A DNA stretch of 64,000 nucleotides from Vicia villosa (Eukaryota > Streptophyta > Magnoliopsida > Fabales > Fabaceae): assembly GCF_029867415.1 (NCBI RefSeq), contig NW_026705180.1, positions 67,501-131,500 on the forward strand, written 5' to 3'. Shown in pieces: positions 35,930-48,359 of the stretch (within the stretch, counting starts at the first letter, position 1; each line of letters begins with the position of its first letter). The notes under the pieces are model-generated. The model saw nothing but the letters and a program-made list of their open reading frames with translations. It was not told the DNA's origin and ran no database searches. A program made the translations under genes and the position numbers.

Positions 35930-37310
35930 GTTTGCTATTTCGACTCTTATATGTGCATTTCACATTTTTGAAAATCTGAAAATATTCTTTATGTATTCGG
36001 AGATGTATTATCGGACGCACTTAAATTACACCAAAATACGTTATTATGAAATTCATTCTATTTTGAACAAAATATGGTCCGAAGATGCATCTCTCCCTAT
36101 AATATTTGGGTGTATTTTGAGATGCATCTCTGAATTGTCCGTTATACTCTTTTATGGTGTTTTATTTCACCAAGCTGATTTAATAAACGACTCCGTGATA
36201 TTTCTGAAGATGCATCTTTGAAAATGCCAAGCAGAAAATTGGATAAAACACCACCTTGCATGATCTTCGTCTTCATGCTAAAACAACACTTCATTTTACA
36301 AAAATTTTATTTCATTCTCAATCAAATTTTCAACACCAAAACATCATTCTTATATTTTATCACTTCAAACGAGCAAAACAAGCTAGAATTACAAGTAAAG
36401 CTCATTCATTTCATCCCTTATTCCTTGCCTTAACAAAAAACAAAACATGAAATTATATGGATGTACATCTTTAGATAAACCTTTTAAAAAAAACAAATTT
36501 GGAGATGTATCTCCGAATTCTTTCCTCTATATATGATATGGTTTGTAAGGTCCTTATTGCTCAACTACTTTTATAAATAGGGTCTCTTATTCCATTTTCT
36601 TTACAAAAACCATAATGAATATATCTTGCATTTGTGTATTTCAATGATGTAAATTTCTCACTTCAGTTTAGGGTCTCCGAGGACATACTGCTCACTCATC
36701 TAAAATTCAAACTGAATACTCTCCTGCGATATCTAAAAAATCGAGAGTTATCAGGCTCGAGTATTGTTCATTGTCGATTGATAACGAATGGAAGATATGT
36801 TTTACCATGCTTGAACTAAGACGGATGATGATTTAAAGGTTATGTGAAGTACCTTTTACCGTTACTCAACAAATGGTCTGATTGAAGTATATGCGACGAT
36901 TCAAAGAATAGCCGAAGATATTATAAGAATGTTGCAACATCCTGAATCACTCGTTTGTAATGACATATAATGGTACATTTATGTTAACATTAATAATTAT
37001 CTATGTAATGTTTATTTCAATGTTAATGTATGTTGTTTTTCCATTCTGCATATGTTTCTCGTTAGAACTAACAGAGCAATTTCTAGAATTACATATCTGA
37101 AAAGCTCACAAAATATTAAACTCAGAGGGGTTACGGAGATGTCTCTCCAGATTAACCTTTTATGTATGCGGAGATGCATCTCCGAACTAAAGTTTAACAA
37201 AATAAAGGTTTCTTAGCAATTTTGTCAGAGGTGTATGTGAAATAGATGCGTCCGAATATACATTTTCAGACGTGATGTGGAGAACGCGTAAGGGTGGAAA
37301 GAGCAACCCC
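35930..37310. mobile_element. MITE-like interval with repeated GGAGATGCATCTCC motifs
   Basis: The left end GGGGTTTGCTATTTCGAC and the right end (reverse complement GGGGGTTGCTCTTTCCACC) are inverted. Between them at least seven variants of the near-palindrome GGAGATGCATCTCC occur (about 36000, 36085, 36120, 36207, 36501, 37137, 37168). A short region (36660-36960) reads like a decayed repeat-encoded protein (RVSEDILLTHLKFKLNTLL), whose family I cannot name. I found no clear target duplication. Confidence 0.45.
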
Positions 37311-38111
37311 CGTTTGATATTATATGTATATAGAATATTACTATGTGTGTTTGTTAAAAGGCTTAAAAAGGAAACAGAAAAAAAACAGAAACAAACTAAA
37401 TTATTAAAAAGATAGCGTGGATGATTTAAAAATGAGTGTTGACTTGTATAGGACTTGAATCATAACAACATATTTATAGTACTTATTAATGGATAGGTCT
37501 TTGTGTTTGTTTCTCCCATTGTCGTTCGTAGAGATATTTATGTGATTTTGTTGATTTCTATAGTCATTTGGTACTAGAGGAAGCACATATATCAGCTCCT
37601 CAACCATGAAGTTATACATTCGGCTACATTCAATGATTTTTTAGAGTGTCACATCCTTATTAAACACTAGATATTGTAGGGGATCTACATAAACTAGCTC
37701 ATTAGGAGATACAGAAAGAGGAGCAAGCTAGGGCGAACTATGTCGTTGATGTGCTACATGCATGTCATCGTATTGTGGCCACTAGGAGAAAGGGCATAGA
37801 AATAGAAGAATTTGAGGAAGAAAGTCATGGGATGACCGTCGTACATGCCATAAAAGCCGAGACACAAAATTCCTCGTGGTACAAGAGGTAAAAAAGGAAT
37901 TAGGGGGTAAAATATATCCAATAGTTCACTTTTACTTGTATTTTGATAATATCTATTTTATGGTTTGTAATTTATCAATAATAATATTTGATTATGGATT
38001 CTAATTGAATTAATAAATGACATTTTAATTGATTACATCAGTGTATAGTTTAATTAAAGATTTTTTTAAAAATGACAAATTTATGACAAACTTACTGCCT
38101 AAGGTGAAAAC
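37311..38111. other. Unassigned stretch with a short decayed coding trace
   Basis: Most is AT-rich. On the plus strand around 37710-37890 one frame reads EEQARANYVVDVLHACHRIV and then GMTVVHAIKAETQ. It looks like the tail of a transposon-associated protein, but I cannot place the family. I see no complete gene. Confidence 0.35.
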
Positions 38112-38114
38112 TAA

Positions 38115-38494
38115 GGCTATGTTTGGGAGTGTGGAGGGGAGGGGAAGGCTTCAAAAAACGAAATTTTAAAAAAATATAGGAAAATATTTGACATTTTTTG
38201 AAAAAATGATTTTGTTTAGAATGATAAAAGAGTCATTATCATTACTAAATTTTTAATTTTCAGAATACTATAACAACCTAAAAGATATTTGGAAAATTTA
38301 TGTAAGCCCTTCAAAACCCTCCAAAACCCTCATTCAATATAATTTTTGAGTTCCCCCATTTTATGGAGTTTTTGGTGTTATGAATAAACTCAAACCCTCC
38401 AAAACCCTCTTACCCAAAATCTTTTTATCCTTTTCACTCAATTCTTCCTATTTTTTAAAGTCATTTCCTCCCCTCCAAACTCCCAAAAATAGCC
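38115..38494. mobile_element. Tourist/PIF-Harbinger-like MITE, 380 bp
   Basis: The left end GGCTATGTTTGGGAGTGTGG and the right end (reverse complement GGCTATTTTTGGGAGTTTGG) are inverted and both continue as AGGGGAGG. TAA flanks both sides (38112-38114, 38495-38497), the expected trinucleotide duplication. It has no coding capacity and lies about 0.4 kb upstream of the palindromic promoter motif. Confidence 0.8.
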
Positions 38495-38880
38495 TAACTA
38501 TCTTAAGGGTTAGTCTGAAAGTACACTTTTGAATTATTCTCTAAATTGTAAAATAAACACACTCCCAAGAGTTCAAAATATGTCTAAAAATTATTATGGA
38601 AGTGAACATACGAACTCACCCTTTTATCAATATGAAGATACATTTCTAAACTAATTTTTGACAAAATAAAATGAGTGATTCACTTATTAAAAAAATGTGA
38701 CGTATTTTGCGTGCGTCTCAAAGAATATAAATTTTACAAGAATAGCTATCACTAAAGATGTGAAAAGTAACCCCTCAATATTGATGATCGGGAAGGGACA
38801 AAGTATCTCCTCACAAATATCAAAAATTGATATCTGGGAAGGTGTCTTCGGAGGGTGCAAACAACAACTCCCCACTAGTG

Positions 38881-38896
38881 ATGGGCCTAGGCCCAT
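38881..38896. promoter_or_regulatory. Palindromic double site II element
   Basis: ATGGGCCTAGGCCCAT is a perfect 16-bp palindrome containing TGGGCC in both orientations. Site II (TGGGCC/T) motifs, bound by TCP factors, are typical of plant nuclear genes for ribosomal and mitochondrial proteins. It stands about 110 bp before the telo-box and about 150 bp before the leader splice donor of the downstream gene. Confidence 0.65.
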
Positions 38897-38994
38897 GCTT
38901 TTTAAAAGACAAAAATGGATACATTTTCAGAAGCTTCTTCGCATTTCTACATAAACCCACTCCTTTAACCAGAAAAAAAATACAAATATCTTGC

Positions 38995-39004
38995 TTAGGG
39001 TTTT
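38995..39004 (+). promoter_or_regulatory. Telo-box in the leader/promoter
   Basis: TTAGGGTTTT contains the plant telo-box (AAACCCTA in reverse). Site II plus telo-box is a known pair in promoters of translation-related and mitochondrial-protein genes, which agrees with the predicted product. Confidence 0.55.
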
Positions 39005-39033
39005 AGACTCAGACAAGCTCAGCTACAACTCAG

Positions 39034-39436
39034 GTAATTTACGAATACGTAATTTTCTTCTCCGTGCTTCGCTTCACGCTTTTCTTCATTGTTTAATTTC
39101 TAGTTTCGTTCTTTCTTTTTTCCGATTCGCTTCATTTTCTACTGTTAGATGATTTTTTTCACCATTCTTCGTTCTGATGCAAACTGAGCTGTTAACTGAT
39201 TTCACATGTTTAGCTATTACTTTTCTGTTTACAATTATAACCGATGATCTAATTTCTCTATCGTTTTATGCTGAATAAGAGATTACAGAATAGAAGTTTT
39301 GAAATTAGTGTTTTGAACTAAAAGAAAGAATTATTTTCTTATGTTGTGGTGAAACTAGGGTTTTATCATGTTTTGGATACTGATTTTGATTAATTTCTAC
39401 TGAATATATCCACTTATGTTTATTGTTTTTCTTCAG
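39034..39436 (+). other. Leader (5'-UTR) intron of the RNA-binding protein gene
   Basis: CAG/GTAATT at 39034 and TTCTTCAG at 39436 bound 403 bp of T-rich sequence. Leader introns often raise expression of plant housekeeping genes. Without it, short upstream frames would precede the ATG. Confidence 0.6.
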
Positions 39437-39452
39437 GTTACAGGTCCCAATA

Positions 39453-41450
39453 ATGGCTTTCTTTGGTAAACTTGGGAATATTCTTCGACAAGCTACAAAC
39501 AACAGGAAGATTATTTCGGATTTGCGTCCGACCCCATCTGTTTTCCAGGCTATAAGATGCATGTGCTCTGCTCCAACCACAAAGCTTTTTATAGGGGGTG
39601 CTTTTTGAAATACCTTAATTTAGTTTGGTTCTTTAAATGTTTATTCTTGTTTAATTGGCTGATAGTTGATATAATGGTTTTTTCTGCATGTGTATTTGGC
39701 ATTTGTCTGTCATAGGTATTTCGTATTCGACTGATGAGCCAAGTTTGAGGGAAGCTTTTTCAAGATACGGCGAAGTGCTTGATGGTATATAGTTTGACTC
39801 TGCGATTTCTTTTATTTTATCAATTGTTTTTTGCTTGGTAGTACTAATCTTCTTAGTGTCTCACTCTTTGTAGCTAGGGTAATTATGGATCGCGAAACCG
39901 GTAGATCCAGGGGATTTGGCTTTATCACATTCAATTCAGTTGAGGAGGCATCTAGTGCTATTCAGGCCTTGGATGGTCAGGTAATACAACCTGTTAACAT
40001 TAGATGTGCGGGCATTGTGAAATGAACATGTTTATTTGCTGAAGCTAAAAATTTTAGTCGTTCAATTTATGGTAATATATGCATGCTTTTTATGCACCTT
40101 ATCTTTTAGTGTGTTGATACTTTGATAGTTTGGAGAGTGATTGCTCTTTAGTGCTTTGTCCTTAACAAGTAATGTGAACCAACCTATAGCATCTTTTAAA
40201 ACTGCTGTGTTAGTTTATGATGCGTAGATGATAGATGATAGTTTTGCTAATTACTATAAAATCCCCATCATACTGCCTCCTGCATCTTGCTTTGATAGGC
40301 TTTATTTATAGTGCTCATGAAAATCATTTTCCAATCTTCATATTACTACTAATGTGGTAGGTAAGTCCAGAATAAATTTCAAGGGTTTGGAATATTTTAA
40401 TCATAGTGAGTCTTGAGATTTTAAGAGACTTGAAATTTTAAAGAATAGTGACAGTCAATGAGTCAGTCGCAATACATGCAATTGCAGTGGTGACAATTGC
40501 TTCCCTGACCTCAAGCACAGTTCAACATCATGGTAGACATGCCTATTGGCCTTATTTTGGCATATCTAGATGATGGATGATGTCTATCCGCACTGTCTTG
40601 TTGGCTGTCACCACCACCAGCTTACATGTCAGTGTGGATTTATAGTTTTTCATTATTATTTTCAAATTAAAAGCTAACATTTTAGTTGATTGCTAGAAAC
40701 TCAAAAGAATCTGACAACCTTTCCTCGAGCTCTTTAGTTTTCCATCACATGATAGGCAAGTTAAGTAGAATAATTTATCTAACTTGTGTTTGATGTGGAT
40801 ACATTTTTAGTTAATCATAGGTGATGCGTGCAAATGTGTTTTTTTCCTTAACAATGCTTATCATTATATAGTTTTATTAATTTAATCCTCTATTAACTTT
40901 TTTTTTTTTTTAATAATTTTGCAAATTTAATGACTCGTAATATGCTGTATCTTTTAATCTAGTGTTTCACTACGTGTTAAATTTTCAGGACCTTCATGGT
41001 CGTCGAGTTAGGGTAAATTATGCTAATGAAAGGCCTCGCGTATATGGTGGTGGTGGCGGCGGTGGTTACGGTGGAGGTGGCTACGGTGGTGGTGGAGGTG
41101 GTTACGGTGGTGGTGGCGGCTATGGTGGAGGTTACGGGGGTGGTGGATATGGTGGAGGCAGCTCTGGGCCTGGTGGGAATTATGGGGGCAGTGATGCTGG
41201 CAATAACTATTCTCCTCCCAGTGGAAGTGGGGCGAATTATGGGAATGATGGCAGCAGTGGTTTTCCCGCTGACTTTGGCGGTGCAGTTAGTGATGCTGGC
41301 TCTGCTGGTGGATATGATGGAAGTGGGGGGTTAGGATTTGGCAGCAGTGGACACCTTGATAGCAATGACAGTGGCAATGTAAATGAGGATTTGGGAAATT
41401 TTAAGGATGACAATGATGACGACACTGATAATTTTGCCAAAAGGGCCTGA
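39453..41450 (+). CDS. Glycine-rich RNA-binding protein, mitochondrial type
   Basis: Four coding exons, 39453-39597, 39716-39784, 39874-39980 and 40989-41450, have GT-AG borders and keep the frame, giving 260 residues. A leader intron (39034-39436) precedes the ATG. Residues 1-40 ([17 protein letters not shown], basic, no acid until the middle) look like a mitochondrial presequence. A single RRM follows with RNP2 KLFIGGIS and RNP1 [10 protein letters not shown], split by two introns. A Gly/Tyr-rich tail (YGGGG repeats) follows, then an acidic end ([16 protein letters not shown]). The family (GR-RBP/RBG-like) binds organellar or stress-related RNAs; members act in mitochondrial RNA editing and splicing. 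The long last intron (1008 bp) holds no evident element. I see no disruption. Confidence 0.9.
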
Positions 41451-44205
41451 TTAGTTCGTAATATTCTACCGTCCCTGTACTACCTCTAGCATGCCCCTCT
41501 TAAACTTCAAAAGACTTCAGCAAGATACTGATTTCTGGCATGGTAGTTGACCTACAAAACATGGCAGAGAATGTTATCGATCTCAAGCATATTTTCCCTT
41601 ATCTCTTTAAGCTAGGGTCATCTCATTTTTACTGCTCAACTTGAGGTGATTTATCATTTGACCCAAATTGAGGTACTTAAACAGCATGTAAAAATCAATT
41701 AAGTGTTTGCAACAATTATCCCACTGCCTGGGCATTTTATTTATCTCCTTTATTTTTAAGTGATAATTACTAGTTTCTGGCTTTCTGCACTTAAGATTCC
41801 GTTTCAAATTTTCATTTTAAGTCCTTTTGGTGGCAGTTGTCATGTCAAATATGCTAGTATACTTCATATTTTTCTTTTGACAATGCTTAAAATGTTTTTT
41901 TAGTAGTTCAATACTTAAAATGTTTTTCACCTGAGGTGTTTATATTCAAACTAATTTAAATTGATATTGCAAACTGGTTTAGACAAAAACTCAAATATTA
42001 TAGGATAAATTTTTATGTCCTTTTTTTTTTTGTCAAAGAAATTGTGATTTATCTATAGCTTAATGACAAAAATCCTTTTAAAAACAATAAATTACTTTAG
42101 TAAAACAATTTTTTTATTTACATTTTTATTATATTTTAAAAACAAGTGTGTATCACACCATTAACTGTGAATGCACTTCACACGGATTTGGGTATTTCAT
42201 TATTAGTTTTGTGTGTATCACACCATTAACCACGGATTTGCGGGTATTCTATTATTAGTTTTTAAATTGAGATTTATTTGTAGTTTAGTGACAAAAATCT
42301 TTTTTTTTAGTTTGTAAATTATGAACTAATAATCATTAGAAATTGATTTAATAACTTTTTTTAAGTTGTCTCTTAATTTTGGATTTTTTTTGTCCTTAAT
42401 TCTTAAAAATATCATATTGATTTTTAAATGGTTTCAAATAGATCTTATTGGTTCTTTTTGTTTATTTGCTTTATAATTTTTTATAATATTTGTTGTTAAA
42501 TAGATGTAAAGGGCTAACATAATATATTTTAAGCTTTTTTATTTATTTAATTTTTTGATCTCTAATTAGACGGAAAGAAAAGAGTTGAAAAACCTTTAAA
42601 ATGTAGGTAAATTCTTAGGTACCTGCTTGTTTCAAAGGGTCCCAATACCCAAGTGAAGTGGATCAATTAAAATAGGCTATTTGTCTTATTTAATTGACAT
42701 TTTATTTAATAATTTTTAAAAAAATTTAAAAAAGAAATTTATATTATTGCAGAAATAACTTTCGCTACGTCGACGCAATATTAAGGTTTACGCTTCCCAT
42801 TTTGATCAAACCAATTTCGGTTAAAGTGTGGCAGTAGTGCCTTTCAATATCGGGTATTCGGTGAATGCCCAAGAAGTTGTATGTTGAAGGTGTAGGTTTT
42901 TCATTTAATTGTTTTGGAGCCCAACTAAAAGTTTTCATAGCAGAGTGTAATTTTTGTAGTGGCACAAATATGATTCAAGGAAAGAAACTATTATTAAAAA
43001 AATGAGGCAGTGGGTTTTCATTACCTTTTGGGATTTGATGGTGTTTTGTATCCACACTGTTTTTATTTATGTCACAAATTATTTATTATTATGGATAGAT
43101 TAAATTGAATCATTATTTTAAATTAATTAGTGTTAATTAGAGAATTTTATTGTACTACAATTTTGAATTAATTTTACTGATCCTTTATTAATAATATCGG
43201 TGGATGAATATTATATAATTAAGCTTATTTAATAGTTGGACTATTGAATATTTGAAGTAAATAAGTTACTCACCGAAATTTATTAAATTGATGAACGGAT
43301 GAAAAAGGAGGAAGATGAAAGTCGGAAGAAGAAGTAAATTTCCGGAAAAATGGAGATGAACGGCAGGAGGAAGAAGAAGGAAGAAATATTGGGTTTGTGA
43401 AAAGAAAATAAGCAAAAGAGAAGAAAAAAACGATAAAGTGGAGTTGATGGTTAATAGAATGGTTTAATCATTGTTAATATAATAATTTTTTATAAATAAA
43501 ATTAATATTAATAATTTAAATTTAAATTGGATAAGTAGACCTATTAAAATTGGACATGTCATACAGGATACCGATACCTAATATAATATGATGGGTACTT
43601 GAGTGTTCACCTAAAATTTATTCATATACCATTGTGATTCCCGTTTACTTTAAGATTAGCTGGCATATGGGCATAATGTCCTATTTAGCCTAGCCTCATT
43701 TAAGTCAATTAAAATATGGTGTGGAGTGGAGTAGATAAAAAAAGGTGTACCGTTTGAATTTTAAAATTTGGATGTATCAATTATATGACAATCTTTTCAT
43801 TGTGGGATAAAAAGTTCGAATTTTGAAATCCATATATATTTTACAGATTTTGGGATTTGAAAACATAAGATGGAAGAACGAATATTGCATTGTATGGGTA
43901 CTACACTCTATGATCATAACACAATAATTCAAATCCTTATGAAATTTCATTATATTCTTAATCAAATTTTCACTTGCAAACATAATTCAACTATATTTCT
44001 ACATAAAAAAAACAATATCAGTTGGAATAAAATATAATGTACATTTATATTATTGATCATATAAATAATATGTTTTTTCTATCTGTACCATGAATGCATA
44101 ATGTGAAAATTGAAATATGAATTATATAAGGGTTGGTCCGAAAATTGAAATCTGAAGTTGTTCAATATTGATTGGAATTATCTTATTTCTTTCATTGATT
44201 ACAGT
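41451..44205. other. 3' flank and AT-rich intergenic stretch
   Basis: The first 300-400 bp are probably the 3'-UTR of the RNA-binding protein gene. At 42146-42260 a 65-70-bp unit (GTGTGTATCACACCATTAAC) is imperfectly duplicated. 42600-43620 may be a decayed inverted-repeat element (TAAATTCTTAGGTACC on the left, an inverted AATAAATTTTAGGTG on the right). It encloses an isolated 66-residue minus-strand frame (42765-42965) that I cannot identify. I see no supported gene. Confidence 0.35.
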
Positions 44206-45835
44206 TATGGTGCACTTTAATGTTGTGACGAAACATCCTGATGATGTGATCAAATATCCTGATGTTGTGACTAAAGTTAATGTATCTAAAGACGGTGATT
44301 CAGAATTATCCTAACAAGTTGTTGTCCACGTCGATGTTCGAAAAGAACTTACCAATAAACACGAGTTTACTTTACATGAACATATGTTTGCATAGATCTG
44401 CACTGAGGCTATCAAATTAGGGGTCGGCATTGTTATCAGGAGGTTAGATTCAGGTTCTGATAGAAGAGACATTTGTTACGATGAAATGAGAAAGAATTGA
44501 GTAGTATAAAGAATATATCAGAAAGTTAAAACACAAAGACAACAAAACAAGGAAATTTTAATGTCCTTTATGTTACGCGGGTATCATAAGAAAAACGATA
44601 CATGAACATTTAAACAAATTTTTGGGGTTCATAATCATGGTTTAAGTCACAAGTTAGATGGTCATCTGATTGAATGTCGTCTCAATACTGAAGGGAAGAA
44701 ACTTATTTATGAAATGACCTTGAACATGACTCAAACCAAAATACATACTATGTTCGCATTAAAAATGTCGAAAATATTATGCAAGTATACAATGTTCGCA
44801 TACAAAATAACAAGGCATTAAAATGTCCAAGATATGAAATGCAACAATTATTAAAATTGTTAGAAGATGATTATTATGTATCATGTACAAAGTGTGTGAA
44901 GATGTAATCATTGTTCAAGATATATTTTAAGCTCATCTCGATTTCATGAAGTTATTCAACACATTTTTCACTGTGCTGATAATTGATTCAACATACAAGA
45001 CTAACAATTTCGTGCTTCCTATTCTAGAAATAGTTGGTGTTACTTCTATAGAGATGACTTATTCAGTTTTCTGTGTTTTTGGAATGTGAAAAAGAGGATA
45101 ATGTTACATGGGCTTTGAAAGTGTGTCTAAAATTGTTGAAAGACTGAGAAAACATGCCACATGCGATTGTTGTCGATCGTTATATGCTTTACTGTGTAGG
45201 TATCATATAATAAAAAACTATGAGAGTTAGACTTAAGCCTATGGTTGGAATCAAATAAATCAAGGGTGAAGACGAGAAAGTGGTTAAACTTAGTCAGATT
45301 TTGAAAAGCATAATGAATGCCTGAAATGTTATAATAAAAATTCTTCTACATAGTAGTTATATTTCGAATTGGCCATGCAGTTCAGAAGGGCTTGCGCAAA
45401 ATATCTAAATTTCTTACAATTTGTTAAAAGCACTATATTAGACAAGGTGGAGGAGAAAATTGTTTGTGCAAGGACTGATCAGATTAGATACCTTGGAAAC
45501 ACTATAACTAATAGAGTTAAATCTGCTCACGCTACATTGAAGAACCAGTTGGAAAATAGTAAAGGGGATTTGTGCAAGGTTGGAAATTAGTGAAACAAAT
45601 TATTCAAAATCAACACAGTGAGATACAAACATTATTTGGTTGCAACATCATAATATTATAACATAAATTCAAAGAGTAATATGTATTCGCAGTTGGTTGA
45701 CAATATATTTCCAGCGGGATTGAACTTTATTTATCACAAAGTTGTGCGAGTAGAAAAAACATGTCAAGATAACTCCAAGTGTGGTTGTACACATTGAAAA
45801 TCATTGCCTTCTGTATGCTTATTTAATTTTAAAGA
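44206..45835 (+). pseudogene. MULE (FAR1-related type) transposase remnant
   Basis: Across many stops and frame changes the plus strand reads HEFTLHEHMFA..ICTEAIKLG, then LRGYHKKNDT.TFKQIFGVHN and HGLSHKLDGHLIECRLNTEGKK. Later come MQFRRACAKYLNFLQFVKS, TILDKVEEKIVCARTDQIRY, RVKSAHATLKNQLENSKGDL and SKCGCTH. This order (DNA-binding FLRGY/HNH part, DDE core, then a SWIM-like CxC start) is what I know from a MULE transposase lineage abundant in legumes. Nothing longer than about 70 residues is open, so it is dead. No termini are evident. Confidence 0.6.
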
Positions 45836-46190
45836 CACTACAAGAAAATTATTGAATTGCGACAGTTCATTTTACCAGATTGCGATGGTTAGCACCGTCC
45901 TAATTTATGAGTCGCGACGGTTCTTGTCCTGCCTCAAAAACGTGCGTCGCGAGGCTGAATTGCGACGGTTGTCAAAACCGTTATACCAACTGTCGTTCTA
46001 TATCACGACGGTTGGGGAACTGTCGTAAACTGATAATTGTAACAGTTACCAACTGTCGCGAAATTTCGTTTGTTTTTTTTCTTGATGTTAATTGTGACGG
46101 TTTCAAACTGTCATGTGTGTGACATGGTGACTGTTCAAACCGTCGTAATTTTATTATAAAAATTTTAAATATAATTTTCTTGGTAACGGT
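45836..46190 (+). mobile_element. CACTA (En/Spm) left terminus with subterminal repeats
   Basis: CACTACAAGAAAA at 45836 is the canonical CACTA terminal sequence. It is followed by many TGCGACGGTT/AACCGTCG variants over 350 bp, typical subterminal transposase-binding repeats. The matching right end (TTTTCTTGTAGTG) is not present in the window, so the element is truncated or rearranged. It abuts the MULE remnant. Confidence 0.75.
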
Positions 46191-46702
46191 TTAAAACGCT
46201 ATTAATTATTAAATTTTTATTTTTAACAACAATTTAAACCATTATTAATTTTAATCTATAGTGTGTTTTAAATATTTTTTATTTTAATTATAATCTACTA
46301 ATATGAGTATTATTTTTTTCTTTAAATTATTTCTATTTATGTTATTATTGTTTTGTAATATTTTTTATTTGATTTTCTATCACTTTTAAACGTAGTAAAA
46401 TTAATTCTAATATAAAAATATGTAATACCAAATAAACATTGTGATATCAAAAAAATGTGAGTACCATAATCATGTCATGTAATACAAAAAATCGAAAAAC
46501 ATATCAACTCCTAATCTTATAATAACAAGATTCATAGTGCCAAAAATACATAGGAAAGTTCATAATCTAATTAATTCATAGCAACGTCTAATTTGTCCTT
46601 CCTGATGATCTATTATCTGCAATTCGGTAGCTAGACTCAGAAGAACGTCTACCATCAGCAGATGATTCCAATCCCTGAAAGAAAAAGAGCATTAAAATAA
46701 TA

Positions 46703-48240
46703 CTATTTAAAATAATACTCATGAGCTTTCATTTTAAATGCATCAAAATAATATACCTGTCTTCCGCTAGAATTTTGCATTTGCCTTAAGCGTTCAATTT
46801 CCTCTATCATAGCATTGTCCCTTTGCTTTAAGAATGCGACTGCATCCATCAATTCATCAATTTTTGAATTCTTCTCTTTAAGTGCATTAATTTCTTCTTG
46901 CATTTCCTTTATTTTTTCATTTTCTTCCAAAGAAGACCCCGATCTCGTAGATCCATTAATTTGAGATGGCGTAACTCCAAGTCCCATACAACGAACATAT
47001 CCAGGATGTTATTTTCCAAATACTTTCTGAAATGCCTCATTTTCAGACACAGAATCCTTAATTGCAGCTTGTAATTTTTCCTGCACATGCAAAAAAGAAA
47101 ATTGGGCTACTCTTTTGATTTATTTCAAAAATAAAGACCCTGTTATAGTTATTCAACATTATGCATGGCTATATATAATACATTACAACATTATGATGGC
47201 TATATTTTGCACTGTCCCTGTTATAGTTATTAAAAAATTAAGCATGTCTGTATTCAAAAATAAAGACCCTGTTATATAGTTATTCAACATTTCAGCATTA
47301 TTCAACATTTCACTACATTACTTGTTACTAAATGCTAATGTGAATGAACAATGTATATTTGTTTATCCGCCAATACTAAATTCATGTGCAGCTGTGATTA
47401 ATAATGGAGAACCAATGACTTAGAAATTTAATTGACATTTGCTGTCATGTTTACAAATATGAGACGTGGCGAAAATACCAACGACTAAATTGAAGAATGG
47501 ATAAACATGGGTGAAGCATATAATCATATAGTGTAAACTGTCAACTGCTGCCTTAGGCATTACATAGACTACTGATACATCAAAACTCATCTGAATTTGC
47601 ACATTTTTACTTGTTTGTTTCATGAGACAGAAAATTGGATATTTTTATGAGACAAACTATTTGTTTCATGAGAGAAACTATTTGACAGCAAGGATATTTT
47701 TATTTAATCATGAACCTAATGATAGTTATTCACTCGTTTAGTTCCTATGTTACTTAGTAGAACACAACAAAATTGGCTAAGCATAAACTATATGTATCAT
47801 GAGACAAAGTAGAACACAACAAGATAATCACAATTCTCAACTTAATTTAATCAGCTTTCAGACAGATTCTCCCCACCTCTAAGAGATGCCAAAAGGTTTG
47901 ATTTTTTCTCAAACCTTAAGGAGACTAACAAATATTTTTTAAAAATTAACTTGTACTTACATTATTGTGGTATGCATCTTCATTGACAAAAGACCTGTCA
48001 GATTTTTTATGTGAAACTGCATACATTTCTCCTCTGCTATATGATCGCCCATCTCTCGCTTCCTATAAATAAAAACAAATATTAATTATTTTTACTTCAA
48101 GCATACAATCAAGAATATATAGATTTAGACATACCAACTCATGTTGCTTCCTTGCAAGTGACTTAGATCCGAGTGTATGCGGAATCTTCAATTTTCCTCT
48201 ATTTTGGGCATTTTTTGTTACTATTCTCTAAATTGGTAAC
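46703..48240 (-). pseudogene. CACTA-associated plant transposase (PF03004-like) remnant
   Basis: On the minus strand three exon-like blocks match the plant Ptta/En/Spm family. 48235-48136 has RGKLKIPHTLGSKSLARKQ. 48062-47962 has EARDGRSYSRGEMYAVSHKK and SDRSFVNEDAYHN. 47083-46703 has VSENEAFQKVFGK, a TAA where Glu is expected, then HPGYVRCMGLGVTPSQI and a coiled-coil tail (EENEKIKEMQEEINALKEKN). The right half of the CACTA element, including the catalytic TNP2-type transposase, is missing. 46191-46700 and 47090-47960 are AT-rich element interior with duplicated short stretches. Confidence 0.65.
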
Positions 48241-48359
48241 AAATAAAAACACACGTTATAGATAAGGATAAAATAAAATGCATTAGTTATATATTAAAAA
48301 TACAATTATAAGCGTAAAACACTAATATTCTAGAAGATAAAATTGATCGACCAATATGT

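Noticed and set aside
41020..41334. 104-residue Val/Met-rich frame
   Set aside because: Out-of-frame shadow of the Gly-rich exon of the RNA-binding protein.
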